From: Micavibrio sp.
GTDB taxonomy: Bacteria > Pseudomonadota > Alphaproteobacteria > Micavibrionales > Micavibrionaceae
Reading direction: 5' to 3'
Length of the DNA stretch: 64,000 nucleotides
Assembly (NCBI GenBank): GCA_030824965.1
Contig: JAPJQV010000009.1
Span: 17,215-81,214 of the forward strand
Numbering within the stretch: position 1 is the first letter of the stretch; every line of letters starts with the position of its first letter. This document shows, in pieces, positions 17,439-27,051 of the stretch. The position numbers and the translations under genes are program-made. The notes under the pieces are model-generated. The model was given only the letters and a program-made list of their open reading frames with translations, ran no database searches and was not told where the DNA came from.

Positions 17439-18419
17439 ATGAATTCTGCCGTCCAGCATCTGTATCAACGTCATAACGGCATAGACGCTTTTCGCTATAT
17501 TGCTTTTATTTTCGTTGTGCTTCTCCATTGTTTTGTAACTTCAGATCAGGAGTTTCACTACAGTATTTGGGTGTATCAGGCAGGCCGCTTCGCGGTGCCG
17601 TTTTTCTTTATCGCCAGTGGCTACTTTATGGCTCGAAGCGATCATAAATTTCTAGAAGGAGTGATAAAAGTTGCTAAAAGGCTGGCACCGATTTTTATAG
17701 TTTGGCTACTTATTTATTTTCTATTATTTGGACAAATCAAAGATTTATTACAGTTAAAATCTGTAGTTCGCCTGCTTATAACAGGGGGGAAAGCTTCCTT
17801 TCATCTCTGGTTTTTACCAGCTTTGGGTATCTCTATGATTATGATTCTCGGGCTTAAAAGATTTTCAATGAATCTTTCAATTTTTGTGGCTTTTTTTCTC
17901 TTCCTTTTCGGTTTATTGAAAGGACCATATAGAGAATTTTTTGATATTGCAGCGCTACCTATCAGTAGCAGAAATGGGCCGTTTTTTTCCTTTGCTTTCG
18001 TGCTAACAGGTTATTTAATCTCCCGAAAAAAAATAAGCTTAAGTACTAGATGGGCGATTTTTACTATGCTATTTGGCTTATCTTTGCAGATATCAGAAGC
18101 GTTTTTAATTTCATATTTTTCGAATGCACGTTTTATTCATCATGATTTTCTAATTGGCACTTATTTTTTTGGCGTTGGTGTTTTTTTTATTGCCTTGAAT
18201 ACGCCGTCCTCGAAGCCGGTCGATTTTCTGGCCAGACTTGGTGCAGTCAGCCTAGGCATGTATTGCATTCACCTCATGTTTATCCGTTGGATGGAAGGAT
18301 ATTTCGAAAGAAGTATTCTGGCCGAAGATGTGATTATAGTCTTTACGGTTATAATCCTTTCGACAATTTCAAGTTTTCTGTTGTCTAAAATTCCTTATCT
18401 TAGAAAGCTTGTCTCATAA
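17439..18419 (+). CDS. Acyltransferase-3 family membrane protein
   Basis: 326 residues with about ten TM segments. The family start is HNGIDAFRYIAFIFVVLLHCF, followed by GRFAVPFFFIASGYFMAR and near the end LGAVSLGMYCIHLMFIRW. It is closer to the WecH/small acyltransferase-3 branch than to the OafA-like paralogues here. ATG start at 17439 with CGGAAA about 4 nt upstream. It is a single gene between two minus-strand units, divergent from the PTPS-related cassette (39-bp gap) and convergent with another acyltransferase. The coding sequence looks clearly more AT-rich than the flanking glycosyltransferase blocks, hinting at separate acquisition. Confidence 0.85.
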   Translation: MNSAVQHLYQRHNGIDAFRYIAFIFVVLLHCFVTSDQEFHYSIWVYQAGRFAVPFFFIASGYFMARSDHKFLEGVIKVAKRLAPIFIVWLLIYFLLFGQIKDLLQLKSVVRLLITGGKASFHLWFLPALGISMIMILGLKRFSMNLSIFVAFFLFLFGLLKGPYREFFDIAALPISSRNGPFFSFAFVLTGYLISRKKISLSTRWAIFTMLFGLSLQISEAFLISYFSNARFIHHDFLIGTYFFGVGVFFIALNTPSSKPVDFLARLGAVSLGMYCIHLMFIRWMEGYFERSILAEDVIIVFTVIILSTISSFLLSKIPYLRKLVS

Positions 18420-18427
18420 AGCGACCA

Positions 18428-19543
18428 TCATTTATAGACCGGAACTGCCATTTTGCGGGATTCAAAAATCCGGAGTAGATGTTTTTTTCCCGGCCTCTCG
18501 ATATATAGATGAACTAATGTAGCCAAGGCCAATGATAGACTGACCTGGCTTAACAAAATGAACAAATTTGGATAGGGCAGGCCTAAAGCGAATATGGACT
18601 GTTTGATTAGATAATGCAGCCAAGAAATAAGCCCATGCACCAGGTAAAGCGAATAGGAAAGCTCGCCGGTCAGATAAACGGGACGCCAACTGAGCATTTT
18701 TGCGACGGGTGATACATCGTCGGCCAAAGATAGAAGAAGAAAAGGAACCAGCGCGACGAAGAAAATATCCCCATCGTCTATGAACAGAAACGCCACCATA
18801 AGCGTGGCAATTATAAGCGAAAAATAGCGGCCATTTCTAATGGCCAAAAAAATATTTCTTTTGTAGAAACGATAGGTAATCAACCCAATTGTAAATTCTG
18901 TAATACAGCGAATAAGCGGAGCGTAATTTTTGCCGTCACTCATATCTAACATGCCGCGAGATGTAACAATACCGGTAATCTCATGCGGCAGTATGCAAAT
19001 TGAAATTAAAATCAATGCGCATAGCAAGAGCGTAAGTAATGCTGAACTGCGCGACCCAAAAAGCGTCACGGGAAGTAAGAGCGGTAGCAAGAAATAGGCT
19101 GCCCACTCGGTGCTGATTGACCATGCAGGTCCGATATAGCTGTCGGATAACCCCCATGCCTGAATACTGAGGACATTTGCTGTTAGGTCAAAAGGGGTAG
19201 AAGAAACGTTTTTAGGCACTTCGTCGAGGATGACGGAAAAGAAGAAGATAAAAACTAATGTCATGAAAATATAAACGGGGTAAATTCGTGCGATACGCTT
19301 TGCGATAAATTTTTTGTAATTCCCGCTGTCGAATCCGTCGATAAAATAGCCGCCATAGACCATGGCCATGACGAAGCCGCTTAAGATAAAAAATAAGTCG
19401 ACGGCCAGATAACCGTGATGGGCAAAGGCGGCAAATAAATCCGGCAATATTCCGGCAAAACCGAAGTGATAAAGCATTACATAGATACAAGCCACGCCCC
19501 GAATGCCCGTAAGCGCACGGATTTCACCGTTTTGATTGGCCAT
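18428..19543 (-). CDS. Acyltransferase-3 family membrane protein (OafA-like, no SGNH domain)
   Basis: 371 residues from the ATG at 19543, which has a GGGGGAA ribosome-binding site and starts MANQNGEIRALTGIRGVA; an in-frame start at 19606 would add 21 residues not typical of the family. About ten TM segments; motifs ALTGIRGVACIYVMLYHFGF, GYLAVDLFFILSGFVMA, AWSISTEWAAYF and LSYSLYLVHGLISW. It is a paralogue of the 11475-12608 product and ends with a short basic tail (LLRIFESRKM). It stands alone, divergent from the glycosyltransferase block at 19673 and convergent with the smaller acyltransferase. It probably adds an acyl substituent to the polysaccharide or a lipid-linked intermediate. Confidence 0.88.
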   Translation of the reverse strand: MANQNGEIRALTGIRGVACIYVMLYHFGFAGILPDLFAAFAHHGYLAVDLFFILSGFVMAMVYGGYFIDGFDSGNYKKFIAKRIARIYPVYIFMTLVFIFFFSVILDEVPKNVSSTPFDLTANVLSIQAWGLSDSYIGPAWSISTEWAAYFLLPLLLPVTLFGSRSSALLTLLLCALILISICILPHEITGIVTSRGMLDMSDGKNYAPLIRCITEFTIGLITYRFYKRNIFLAIRNGRYFSLIIATLMVAFLFIDDGDIFFVALVPFLLLSLADDVSPVAKMLSWRPVYLTGELSYSLYLVHGLISWLHYLIKQSIFALGLPYPNLFILLSQVSLSLALATLVHLYIERPGKKHLLRIFESRKMAVPVYK

Positions 19544-19672
19544 AAAATTTTTCCCCCAGAAAAAGCAGCTATGAATTTCTTTAATAAAACCTGCTTCGTT
19601 TGGCAATTCCCTATCGCAATGCAGCAGAAATTATCCTATAAAAAGAGGTATTTCCGAAATGGGTAGATCTTT

Positions 19673-20917
19673 TTGAAAATTTTGTATTTAAGTGGCTGTT
19701 TTCCACTGTTGTCAGAGACTTTTACGATCTATGAGATCGCCGATTTGATCAGATCCGGCGCGGATATCCGTATCGTTTCCATGCAATATCCACCCGCTGG
19801 TAAATCTGACCTGCCGGAAAAACTCGGTTTTGCCGATAAAATCGCCTATCGCGCTCCTTTGGCCAAATCCCCCATGGCCAAAATCTTGCGCATCGGAGAA
19901 TTACTCTTGAAAAGCCCGCGCTTCGGTGATTTTCTGCGCCGCGCCGCGATGTTCTTGTCTTTTCGTAAGGACGCTTCCTTTTCACGTTACATCCTGCTGG
20001 AAACGATCGCCGCGGCGGATTTCGCTGGCTGGAAACCCGATGTCATTCATTGCCATTTCGGGACAAATGGGAGGGTAGGGGTCGACCTGAAAAATTACCG
20101 TCTAACCGATGCTGCCGTAACGACGATTTTTCATGGCTATGACATCTCGCAACTCCCACGGGAACGCGAAGCCGGATTCTACGACACTTTGTTCAAAACT
20201 GCCGATCATATTTTTTCGATCAACAAATTCTATCTCGGTAATATGAGGGAATTGAATGCGCCGATGGACCGCGCTTCCGTTTTTCACATGAGCGTCGATT
20301 GCAAAGAATTTGTTTTCGCGCCGAGAACGTTACCGGCAAACGGCCCAGTCGAGTGTGTGACAATCGGGCGCATGACGGAAAAGAAAGGGCATATCCACAC
20401 GATCAACGCTTTTGTGAAAATGATCAGGCAAAGACCCGATCTCGATATCCGCCTTCATATTATCGGCGATGGTCCGCTTTATGAAGAAATGCGCGCGCTT
20501 ATTCATTCCTTTAGCGCACAGGATAAGATAATACTCCATGGCGCGTTACAACATGAAGACGTGGTCAGATTTTTAGAGAGGGCGCATATTTTCGTACTGC
20601 CGAGCGTTACGGCGGCTTCAGGAGATATGGAAGGAATTCCGGTTGTCCTGATGGAAGCCATGGCGATGGGAATTCCCGTGGTTTCTACATATCACAGCGG
20701 GATTCCCGAGTTGATCGAGGATGGCGTTTCCGGTCTGCTTATTGCCGAAAAAGACGAGTCGGGCCTTGCGGAAAAACTCCTTTATCTCATAGACAATCCA
20801 CAAATATGGGGGGCTTTGACATCGGCCGCGCGCCAAAAGGTCGAGGCCGATTTTAATCGTGGGACACAAACACAACTTTTACTGAATAAATTTCAAGATA
20901 TTTTAGAAAAACGATGA
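19673..20917 (+). CDS. Glycosyltransferase family 4 (WcaL/AmsK-like)
   Basis: 414 residues from a TTG. GT-B fold: the N-terminal half has LYLSGCFPLLSETFTIYEI and VIHCHFGTNGRVG, then HGYDISQL; the C-terminal GT4 domain has CVTIGRMTEKKGH, LHIIGDGPLYEEM, ILHGALQHEDV, FVLPS and the nucleotide-sugar site EGIPVVLMEAMAMGIPVVSTYHSGIPE, split here for length. The HCHFG start and SETF motif resemble colanic acid WcaL. It begins a five-gene plus-strand block in which most junctions overlap (ATGA with the next gene). It should be a retaining cytoplasmic transferase building the repeat unit. Confidence 0.9.
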   Translation: MKILYLSGCFPLLSETFTIYEIADLIRSGADIRIVSMQYPPAGKSDLPEKLGFADKIAYRAPLAKSPMAKILRIGELLLKSPRFGDFLRRAAMFLSFRKDASFSRYILLETIAAADFAGWKPDVIHCHFGTNGRVGVDLKNYRLTDAAVTTIFHGYDISQLPREREAGFYDTLFKTADHIFSINKFYLGNMRELNAPMDRASVFHMSVDCKEFVFAPRTLPANGPVECVTIGRMTEKKGHIHTINAFVKMIRQRPDLDIRLHIIGDGPLYEEMRALIHSFSAQDKIILHGALQHEDVVRFLERAHIFVLPSVTAASGDMEGIPVVLMEAMAMGIPVVSTYHSGIPELIEDGVSGLLIAEKDESGLAEKLLYLIDNPQIWGALTSAARQKVEADFNRGTQTQLLLNKFQDILEKR

Positions 20918-21861
20918 CCAAACCTGACGCTTCCGTAACTGTCCTGATAGCTGCCTATAATGCCGAAGCCTTTATCAGTCGCGCTATTGAATCCGCTTTG
21001 CTGCAAACATTGCCAGCCGCGGAGATCCTGATTGTGGACGATGCTTCTACAGATGGCACGGCAAATTTTATCGAAAGCCTGGCGGCGGATAATCCTAAAA
21101 TCCGGTTGCTGCGGTTGGAAAAAAACGGTGGGCCTTCCGCGGCGCGTAATGCAGGGATTGACGCCGCAATCGGGGATTGGATTGCCGTTTTAGACGCTGA
21201 TGATGCGTTCTACCCCGACCGCCTTGCCGATATGGTGCAAACGGGGTTGAACGAGAATGCCGATATCGTTCTCGATAATTTTAGCTATTACGATGTAGCT
21301 TCGAATAGTATCTGGCCGCCATCGCTAAAGGTATATGACGCGATCGAAACTATTGGTGTTGAGACCTATGTCGAAAAAGCGAGGCCTTATAATGCTGAAA
21401 CCGATTACGGTTTGCTTAAGCCGCTATTTAAAAAATCTTTCTTAAACCAGCATAACTTACGTTATCCGGTTTTTTCCCGTCACGGTGAAGATTTCCTCTT
21501 CATGGTAAGCGCACTTTTGGAAAGCGCCAAATGTGTTCTGACCCGTAAGGCCGGATATATCTATACGTCGCGTGCCAGCGGTTTTTCTCGCACTATTATA
21601 AATTACGGCACGATGCAGGAGCATTCACGGCAATTAATGGCTGATCGCAGGGTTGAAGGAAATTCTGTCCTGATCGCAAACTTACAAGAGCGTATTCGCA
21701 GGCTCCAAACACTTACCTATGAAAATAATATTTCGCGCAACCCTAACCCGGTATCTTTTATGCGCTATTTCATGAGCGATAGAATGTTTAGGAAGTTAAT
21801 ATTCCAAAAAATCAAACGAAAAACAAAACTCACTATTAAGAAAGCCCTGTCCCTTGGATAA
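20914..21861 (+). CDS. Glycosyltransferase family 2
   Basis: 315 residues; start overlaps the previous stop as ATGA. GT-A fold with VTVLIAAYNAEAFISRAIESAL, ILIVDDASTDGT, GPSAARNAGIDAAIGDWIAV and the DAD metal-binding motif (LDADDAF, residues about 90-96). A later HGEDFLFM block supplies the ED pair typical of inverting GT2 enzymes. The C-terminus is basic (KIKRKTKLTIKKAL), suited to membrane contact. It should add one sugar to the lipid-linked repeat unit at the cytoplasmic face. Sugar and linkage are unknown. Confidence 0.9.
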   Translation: MTKPDASVTVLIAAYNAEAFISRAIESALLQTLPAAEILIVDDASTDGTANFIESLAADNPKIRLLRLEKNGGPSAARNAGIDAAIGDWIAVLDADDAFYPDRLADMVQTGLNENADIVLDNFSYYDVASNSIWPPSLKVYDAIETIGVETYVEKARPYNAETDYGLLKPLFKKSFLNQHNLRYPVFSRHGEDFLFMVSALLESAKCVLTRKAGYIYTSRASGFSRTIINYGTMQEHSRQLMADRRVEGNSVLIANLQERIRRLQTLTYENNISRNPNPVSFMRYFMSDRMFRKLIFQKIKRKTKLTIKKALSLG

Positions 21862-23404
21862 TCCGACAACCGATAATGACCAACTGGATAATAAGCCTTT
21901 GGATAAGGCCGGATTAAAAACCGCGTCACTGAATGGTGCGGCCATAAACATGATTTCACAAATCGTGAAATTTGGTTTGTTATTCGTAAATCAGGTCGTT
22001 ATGGCGCGTTTCCTGTCACCCGAAGATTTCGGTCTGGTGGCGATGGTGGGTCCTGTCATGGCGTTTATTATCATGTTTGCCGATTTGGGTTTAACCCAAG
22101 CTACCATTCAACGCCAGAAAATCACACAGGAAGAACAAAGCTTTCTTTTTTGGACGAATTTCGGCGTAGCCACAACGCTTGCTTTTATCGTCATGGCGAT
22201 CTCGCCTTTGGTCGCTTTATTCTATCATGAACCGCGAGTTCTCTGGATCACCCTGATCATGGGTTCGACGTTGATTATCAGCGGCCTGACATCGCAGCAT
22301 ATCGCCATTTTTACCCGCAACATGGAATTTAAAAAATTGGTCTTGCTTGATCTCGGGGCGCTTGTTGCAGGATTTACGGCCGGATATATCGCCGCTATTA
22401 TGGGCATGGATTACTGGTCGCTGGTTGTTATTCACGTTACCATTTACCTGACGAATTTGGTAACGACATGGGTTTTTTCGACATGGCGGCCCAGCAAGCC
22501 TTCGCTTCCGCCACTCTGGCGGGAATTGCTCGGCTTCGGCGGCAATTTGTCCGGCTTCAACTTCGTTAATTATTTTTCCCGCAATCTCGATAATATTCTG
22601 ATCGGGCGTGTCAATGGTGAAGCGGCTCTTGGTCTCTATGACCGCGCCTATAAACTTTTGCTGATGCCGCTGACACAGATTACCCAGCCATTCTCGCGCA
22701 TTGCCTTGCCGCTTTTGTCACGTACTTTGCAGGAACCAGAGACATATAAAAAAGCCTATCTGCGCATGGTAGAGGTTATCATGCTGATAACCTATCCGGG
22801 TGTTTTATACGCGGTTGTCGACCACGACAATTTGATTGTCACGGTTCTCGGCGAACGCTGGAAGGAAGTCGGACCGATATTCGCCATTCTGGGCGTAGGT
22901 TCATTTTTTGCAGCCCTCAGTCACTCGACAGGCTGGCTTTTTGTCTCGCAAAACCGCACGCGCGAAATGCGAAACTGGGGCGTGTTCAGTTCGGCTTTGT
23001 TTATTTCGTCCTTCTTTGCCGGACTTCCATGGGGGCCGCTCGGTGTTGCGGCTTGTTATGTAGGAATCGGATTTGTTCAAGCTCCGATCCTTTGGTGGGC
23101 TTCGACCCGCAGCGGCCCGGTAAAGTTCAGCGACATGATAAAAACTTTCATACCTTATGTCGTGGCTTTAGCCGTGACAGGGATCTGCATTTACCTGATG
23201 GCAAATTTCGTCCTGCCGCGGGGGCTTTTGGCAATCTTCATTCTATTGCCGTTTTCTTATCTGGTTTTTGGCGGTGTATTCATGTTGATGCCTTCAGGCC
23301 GCCGCATCATCAACGAATTATATAAACATGCGATGTCGATGTTTGCGCCGTTTCTGGCCCGGTATCTACCGCGTAAAGATAAAGTCGAAGACGGAGTTAT
23401 ATAG
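21854..23404 (+). CDS. Lipopolysaccharide/polysaccharide repeat-unit flippase (WzxC-like, MOP superfamily)
   Basis: 516 residues from a TTG that overlaps the previous gene by 8 bp. About twelve to fourteen TM segments. The sequence has the WzxC-type pattern: LNGAAINMISQIVKFGLLFVNQVVMARFLSP near the N-terminus (residues about 20-50), EDFGLVAMVGPVMAF, FTRNMEF, and LLGFGGNLSGFNFVNYFSRNLDN at mid-protein (split here; positions about 215-240). It should flip undecaprenyl-diphosphate-linked repeat units to the periplasm for the polymerase at 8349. It is the only Wzx homologue in the window. Confidence 0.9.
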   Translation: MDNPTTDNDQLDNKPLDKAGLKTASLNGAAINMISQIVKFGLLFVNQVVMARFLSPEDFGLVAMVGPVMAFIIMFADLGLTQATIQRQKITQEEQSFLFWTNFGVATTLAFIVMAISPLVALFYHEPRVLWITLIMGSTLIISGLTSQHIAIFTRNMEFKKLVLLDLGALVAGFTAGYIAAIMGMDYWSLVVIHVTIYLTNLVTTWVFSTWRPSKPSLPPLWRELLGFGGNLSGFNFVNYFSRNLDNILIGRVNGEAALGLYDRAYKLLLMPLTQITQPFSRIALPLLSRTLQEPETYKKAYLRMVEVIMLITYPGVLYAVVDHDNLIVTVLGERWKEVGPIFAILGVGSFFAALSHSTGWLFVSQNRTREMRNWGVFSSALFISSFFAGLPWGPLGVAACYVGIGFVQAPILWWASTRSGPVKFSDMIKTFIPYVVALAVTGICIYLMANFVLPRGLLAIFILLPFSYLVFGGVFMLMPSGRRIINELYKHAMSMFAPFLARYLPRKDKVEDGVI

Positions 23405-24346
23405 ATGCCTGAAATTTCAGTAATCGTGCCAAGTTATAATGACGAAGAAGGAATTACGGTTTTGCTCGACGCTTTGAACGCGCAGACGGTTGATCCTTCT
23501 CGTGTCGAATATATCATTGTCAATAATAACAGTAAGGATAGAACGCGCGAGGTAATTGCCGACTATGCCAGGACCGCAAAAATCAATATCGTCAGTATAG
23601 ACGAGAATGATATTCAGGGATCTTATGCGGCCCGCAATAAGGGCATCCGCGCTTCCAAAGGGGAAATTCTGATCTTCACTGATGCCGATTGCGTGCCTGC
23701 ACCCGACTGGATCGAAAAAATGCTGCCGGGCTTCGACGATCCTCAAATCGGTGCGGTCGGCGGCGCGATCAATGGTTTTCCCGGCGAGACATTGATCGAA
23801 CAATTCTCCCTGCGCCGTCGAATTCTGGCGCAGGATTACATGATGAACCATCCCTATATGCCGTTTTGCCAGACCGCGAATTTAGGTTTTCGCAAGGACG
23901 TCTTCCGCAAGGCGGGGTTATTTCGTTCAGGGCTTAAAACCGCAGGCGATGCCGATATGAACTGGCGCATGCAAAAAGACACTGACTACAAACTTGTCTA
24001 TCGTCCTGAGTCGGCTATTCTCCATCGTCACCGCACGAATTTTGCTGATCTCTATGAACAATTTGAACGTTATGGCCGCTCGGTTGTATATTTGAAACAG
24101 CTTTATAGCTGGGATGCGCCGCGCGAACCTCGGCTTATCTGGTATATTCGCAAAATGATTGTCTGGGCTTTTATCAAATATCCTGTTCTTTTGACAAAAT
24201 ATCTGCTCAATAAAATCCCAAAAATCGAAGTCTATGAAGAGCCGATCCTTATTTTTATCAAATGGTGCAGCTATCACGGCACGAATAAAGCCAAGCGTAT
24301 GGGTCCGCTAACTCAAAATCTTGAGATTGAATATTTAAGCGCATGA
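23405..24346 (+). CDS. Glycosyltransferase family 2
   Basis: 313 residues, starting directly after the flippase stop. GT-A signatures: ISVIVPSYNDEEGITVLLDAL, YIIVNNNSKDRT, GSYAARNKGIRASKG, the TDAD metal site (LIFTDADCVP, near residue 95) and GGAINGFPGE. The acceptor side has QTANLGFRKDVFRKAG followed by AGDADMNWRMQ, the ED/DAD-like base region. A basic C-terminal half without clear TM follows. The TDADC and AGDADMNWR blocks resemble GT2 enzymes of the succinoglycan/hyaluronan type, but the sugar cannot be named. It overlaps the next gene by 4 bp. Confidence 0.9.
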   Translation: MPEISVIVPSYNDEEGITVLLDALNAQTVDPSRVEYIIVNNNSKDRTREVIADYARTAKINIVSIDENDIQGSYAARNKGIRASKGEILIFTDADCVPAPDWIEKMLPGFDDPQIGAVGGAINGFPGETLIEQFSLRRRILAQDYMMNHPYMPFCQTANLGFRKDVFRKAGLFRSGLKTAGDADMNWRMQKDTDYKLVYRPESAILHRHRTNFADLYEQFERYGRSVVYLKQLYSWDAPREPRLIWYIRKMIVWAFIKYPVLLTKYLLNKIPKIEVYEEPILIFIKWCSYHGTNKAKRMGPLTQNLEIEYLSA

Positions 24347-25230
24347 GCGAAGGTTTCCTGACCATCGCCTATGGCGCAAAAGAATATATCCGCATGGCCC
24401 GCGCCCTGGCGCTTTCCTATCAGCGTTTTAATCCGTCGCGGCCAATTGCCGTTGTAACGGATGAGAGAAATATTAAAAACCTTAGGGATTTTTTCGATAT
24501 CGTCATTCCGCTTAAAAGCGAATACGGCAACGGCGTCGTACAAAAGCTGCACATGGATTTATACTCGCCGTTTGAAAAAACGGTATTTATCGACTCCGAT
24601 TGTCTTTTTTATAAAGATCCGCAGCTTGTCTGGAACAGCTATAATCAGGGTGATTTCAGTATGCGCGGCTGGCGCTATCTGACCGGCTATAGCGAATACG
24701 AACAAAAAGACCCGTATCTATTTCTGGATAATGTCGGGGCCACATTGCGAAAACGCGGCCTCTCGCGTTTTCCGCATTTCAATAGCGGGGTTATGGGCTT
24801 TGCAAAGAATTCAAAAGTTTTCGAGCTTTCGCGCGAGATTTACCGGGACGCAGGAGGTCTCGGTTTTACAAAGTTTAAAAACGCGCCGTTGGCGGATGAG
24901 CCTGTTTTTGCCCTTGCCATGGAGCAATTGAGCGTTGAATTAATGCCTTGGGATAATGTGAACGGGCAGGAGACCGCTATCGGCATGGACGATTGTTACG
25001 GCATCAATATCATTGAAGGTAAAAGCAAATTTATAAAGAACGGCGTCGAGGTCGAGCCGGCCGTCATCCATTTTAATTCCGGCGGCATCAACGTCAAATC
25101 CTATTTCCGCGATATCTGCCGCCTTGAGGCCCGGCTCCTGAAGTTGCCGATTCCTGCCTATATATGGGCGAACGTTATCTATCGGTCTTTATTGATTAAG
25201 TTTCGCAATTTGAAGAATAAACTTAAGTAA
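24343..25230 (+). CDS. Putative GT-A-fold nucleotide-sugar transferase
   Basis: 295 residues; ATGA overlap with the preceding GT2. The N-terminal half looks like a GT-A domain: FLTIAYGAKEYIRMARALALS, RPIAVVTDERN, then KLHMDLYSPFEKTVFIDSDCLFY with a D-x-D metal motif (DSD near residue 86), and a later HFNSGVMGFAK block. This layout resembles GT8-like and related hypothetical transferases, but I cannot place it in a named family. It ends in a basic segment (IKFRNLKNKLK). Last gene of the plus-strand transferase block; it overlaps the convergent GT14 gene by 8 bp at the 3' ends. Confidence 0.65.
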   Translation: MSEGFLTIAYGAKEYIRMARALALSYQRFNPSRPIAVVTDERNIKNLRDFFDIVIPLKSEYGNGVVQKLHMDLYSPFEKTVFIDSDCLFYKDPQLVWNSYNQGDFSMRGWRYLTGYSEYEQKDPYLFLDNVGATLRKRGLSRFPHFNSGVMGFAKNSKVFELSREIYRDAGGLGFTKFKNAPLADEPVFALAMEQLSVELMPWDNVNGQETAIGMDDCYGINIIEGKSKFIKNGVEVEPAVIHFNSGGINVKSYFRDICRLEARLLKLPIPAYIWANVIYRSLLIKFRNLKNKLK

Positions 25231-26128
25231 TCCATTTGCCTGAAAACGGCGCGGCGTCGAAATCGAAATCGGCGCGGTCTTCTCTGCTATCGATCAGATC
25301 AATCAAGCGCGCGGATTTTTCGCTGTCGAATTTCCGGGCGTACCGGCAGCTTGTCTGTTTTAAATTGTCCCAGTCGCGCTCATCGAGGACGCTCGGATGT
25401 TCGCGCTCGGCTGTCCAGTCGGCATAATGCGACCGGTCGGCAATTTTATTGGTGCCGATATTCTTCACCAGAGTCTGAAAGAAAATCTCGTCACCGCCCC
25501 ATGTCAAACGAAAACGGTTATAAAATCTTCGGCCTTTGCCTGTTTTCAGGAAAGCGAGAATTTTATGCGCCGTATCGCGGCTCAGGCAAACCCAGTTCGA
25601 CCCGCGATAGGCGGTATAGCCGGCCAGAAACTTGCGATTTGGCGCGTATCTGTTCAGGATTTGTTTAAACCGCGTCACATAATGCCCGGCCCGTTTCGGC
25701 AGCATCGCCAGAAAATCCACGAAATGATAATTGTATAGATTGAATGAAAAAGACGCGCCGTCCGATAATTCGTAATAATTCATAAAGTCGGTGTCGGGCC
25801 GCGCCGCATGAAATTCCAGAATTTTTTCCACTCCATGCAGGGGATAATCGCGGCCTGACATGAATTGATACGCATCATAATCGCCATGACCTGCGGCGAA
25901 TTCTAAAATGTTGAGCATGGATCGGATCTGGCTGAACCCGCCGTGATTGACCTTGATGCGCTTATCCAAAAATACGACATTGCCGCTAATGGCATACTTG
26001 AACTCTTCGATATTTTTCTTCGCATCGACATGAATAAAAATCGCCGTATCCGGTGACCGGAGTTTCTCAATCGCGCGCGCCGCCATATCGGGTTTTTCAT
26101 GCAGCAGGAAAAGATAAGCAATTTTCAT
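25223..26128 (-). CDS. Core-2/I-branching-type beta-1,6-N-acetylglucosaminyltransferase family protein (GT14)
   Basis: 301 residues from the ATG at 26128, which makes a 4-bp ATGA overlap with the upstream GT2 stop and starts MKIAYLFLLHEKPD; a longer frame to 26185 would add a non-homologous 19-residue leader. GT14 signatures: AIFIHVDAKK, VNHGGFSQIRSMLNIL, YQFMSGRDYPL and SNWVCLSRDTAHKIL, then LTWGGDEIFFQTLV. The family makes branching beta-linked sugars with inverting, metal-independent chemistry. It is the last gene of the minus-strand transferase block. Bacterial members are common in capsule loci; GlcNAc specificity is only the family default. Confidence 0.83.
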   Translation of the reverse strand: MKIAYLFLLHEKPDMAARAIEKLRSPDTAIFIHVDAKKNIEEFKYAISGNVVFLDKRIKVNHGGFSQIRSMLNILEFAAGHGDYDAYQFMSGRDYPLHGVEKILEFHAARPDTDFMNYYELSDGASFSFNLYNYHFVDFLAMLPKRAGHYVTRFKQILNRYAPNRKFLAGYTAYRGSNWVCLSRDTAHKILAFLKTGKGRRFYNRFRLTWGGDEIFFQTLVKNIGTNKIADRSHYADWTAEREHPSVLDERDWDNLKQTSCRYARKFDSEKSARLIDLIDSREDRADFDFDAAPFSGKWIT

Positions 26129-27051
26129 TTTTGCGCGTAATCCCGGTAGCTTTTGTAAAGGCCGCGGAAGTAGTAGAATTTCCACCGGGACCAGAAACGG
26201 TGCTTGGATCTCGGCATAATGAAGGTCACGGGATAGAAGCAGGCCCAGAAAAAAAGGCGCAGCACGATCTCATATTGAAAAGGAAGGGCGTCCGGTAAAA
26301 TCCGCTTATGCGGATTGCCCGGAGATATTACGAAGCGGCCATATCCCAGCCGTTCGGCGCGGCGTATCACCCAGTCTTCATTGACGGTTGCGTGTTTGAT
26401 CGTGTGAACGACGACGGCGTCCGCTGTATAATAAACTTTATGTCCGGCTTCGAATGCCCGCTGCGCGAGTTCGGTGTCTTCGCCCATGGCATAAAATGCG
26501 GCGGGGGTCGGCCCGATTTTTTCATTGAAACGAAATCCTTCATCGAAGATTCTTTTCCGGTATGCCATGTTCGGTCCCCATACCATGCCGGGGTCGCAAT
26601 CGCCGCTTGTTTCCCGCTCATGAATGGCATAAGTCGAGCCGACGGGGATCCACGTTTTTAACTTGGCATCCGGCTCTTTTTCCCATTTGCCGATAATGCG
26701 CCCTGTGAAGATATCGTAAGAGGCATTGTTATGCGCTGCCGCGATCATGCTTTCCATCCATCTCTCGTCAAGATCGACATCGTCATCGGTAAACAGGATT
26801 AAATCTTGCATAAGATGCGCAAGGGCGGCGTTTAATGCTTTTGATTTTCCCGGCATTGGCACGTCGATAACTTGTACATTGATTTTATCGGCGAAACTTT
26901 CGACAACTGCTTTTGTATTGTCCCGGCTGTTATTGTTCATAACGAGTAATCGCCATTGGTCCTTGGGCAAGGTGGATCGGGACAGAGATTCCAGCGTCCT
27001 GCCGATGCGGTCTTCGCTGTTATAGGTCGCGATGACGATATCAATTTTCAT
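26125..27051 (-). CDS. Glycosyltransferase family 2
   Basis: 308 residues, overlapping both neighbours by 4 bp. GT-A motifs: IDIVIATYNSEDRIGRTLESL, LLVMNNNSRDNTKAVV, PGKSKALNAALAHL, TDDDVDLDERWM (metal site near residue 92), and GWGP-like segment GMVWGPNMAYRKRIFDEGF followed by GEDTELAQRAFEAGHKVYY, the catalytic ED. A C-terminal hydrophobic segment (LRLFFWACFYPVTFIM) and basic tail suggest membrane association. It should add one residue to the lipid-linked unit; the donor is unknown. Confidence 0.9.
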   Translation of the reverse strand: MKIDIVIATYNSEDRIGRTLESLSRSTLPKDQWRLLVMNNNSRDNTKAVVESFADKINVQVIDVPMPGKSKALNAALAHLMQDLILFTDDDVDLDERWMESMIAAAHNNASYDIFTGRIIGKWEKEPDAKLKTWIPVGSTYAIHERETSGDCDPGMVWGPNMAYRKRIFDEGFRFNEKIGPTPAAFYAMGEDTELAQRAFEAGHKVYYTADAVVVHTIKHATVNEDWVIRRAERLGYGRFVISPGNPHKRILPDALPFQYEIVLRLFFWACFYPVTFIMPRSKHRFWSRWKFYYFRGLYKSYRDYAQK

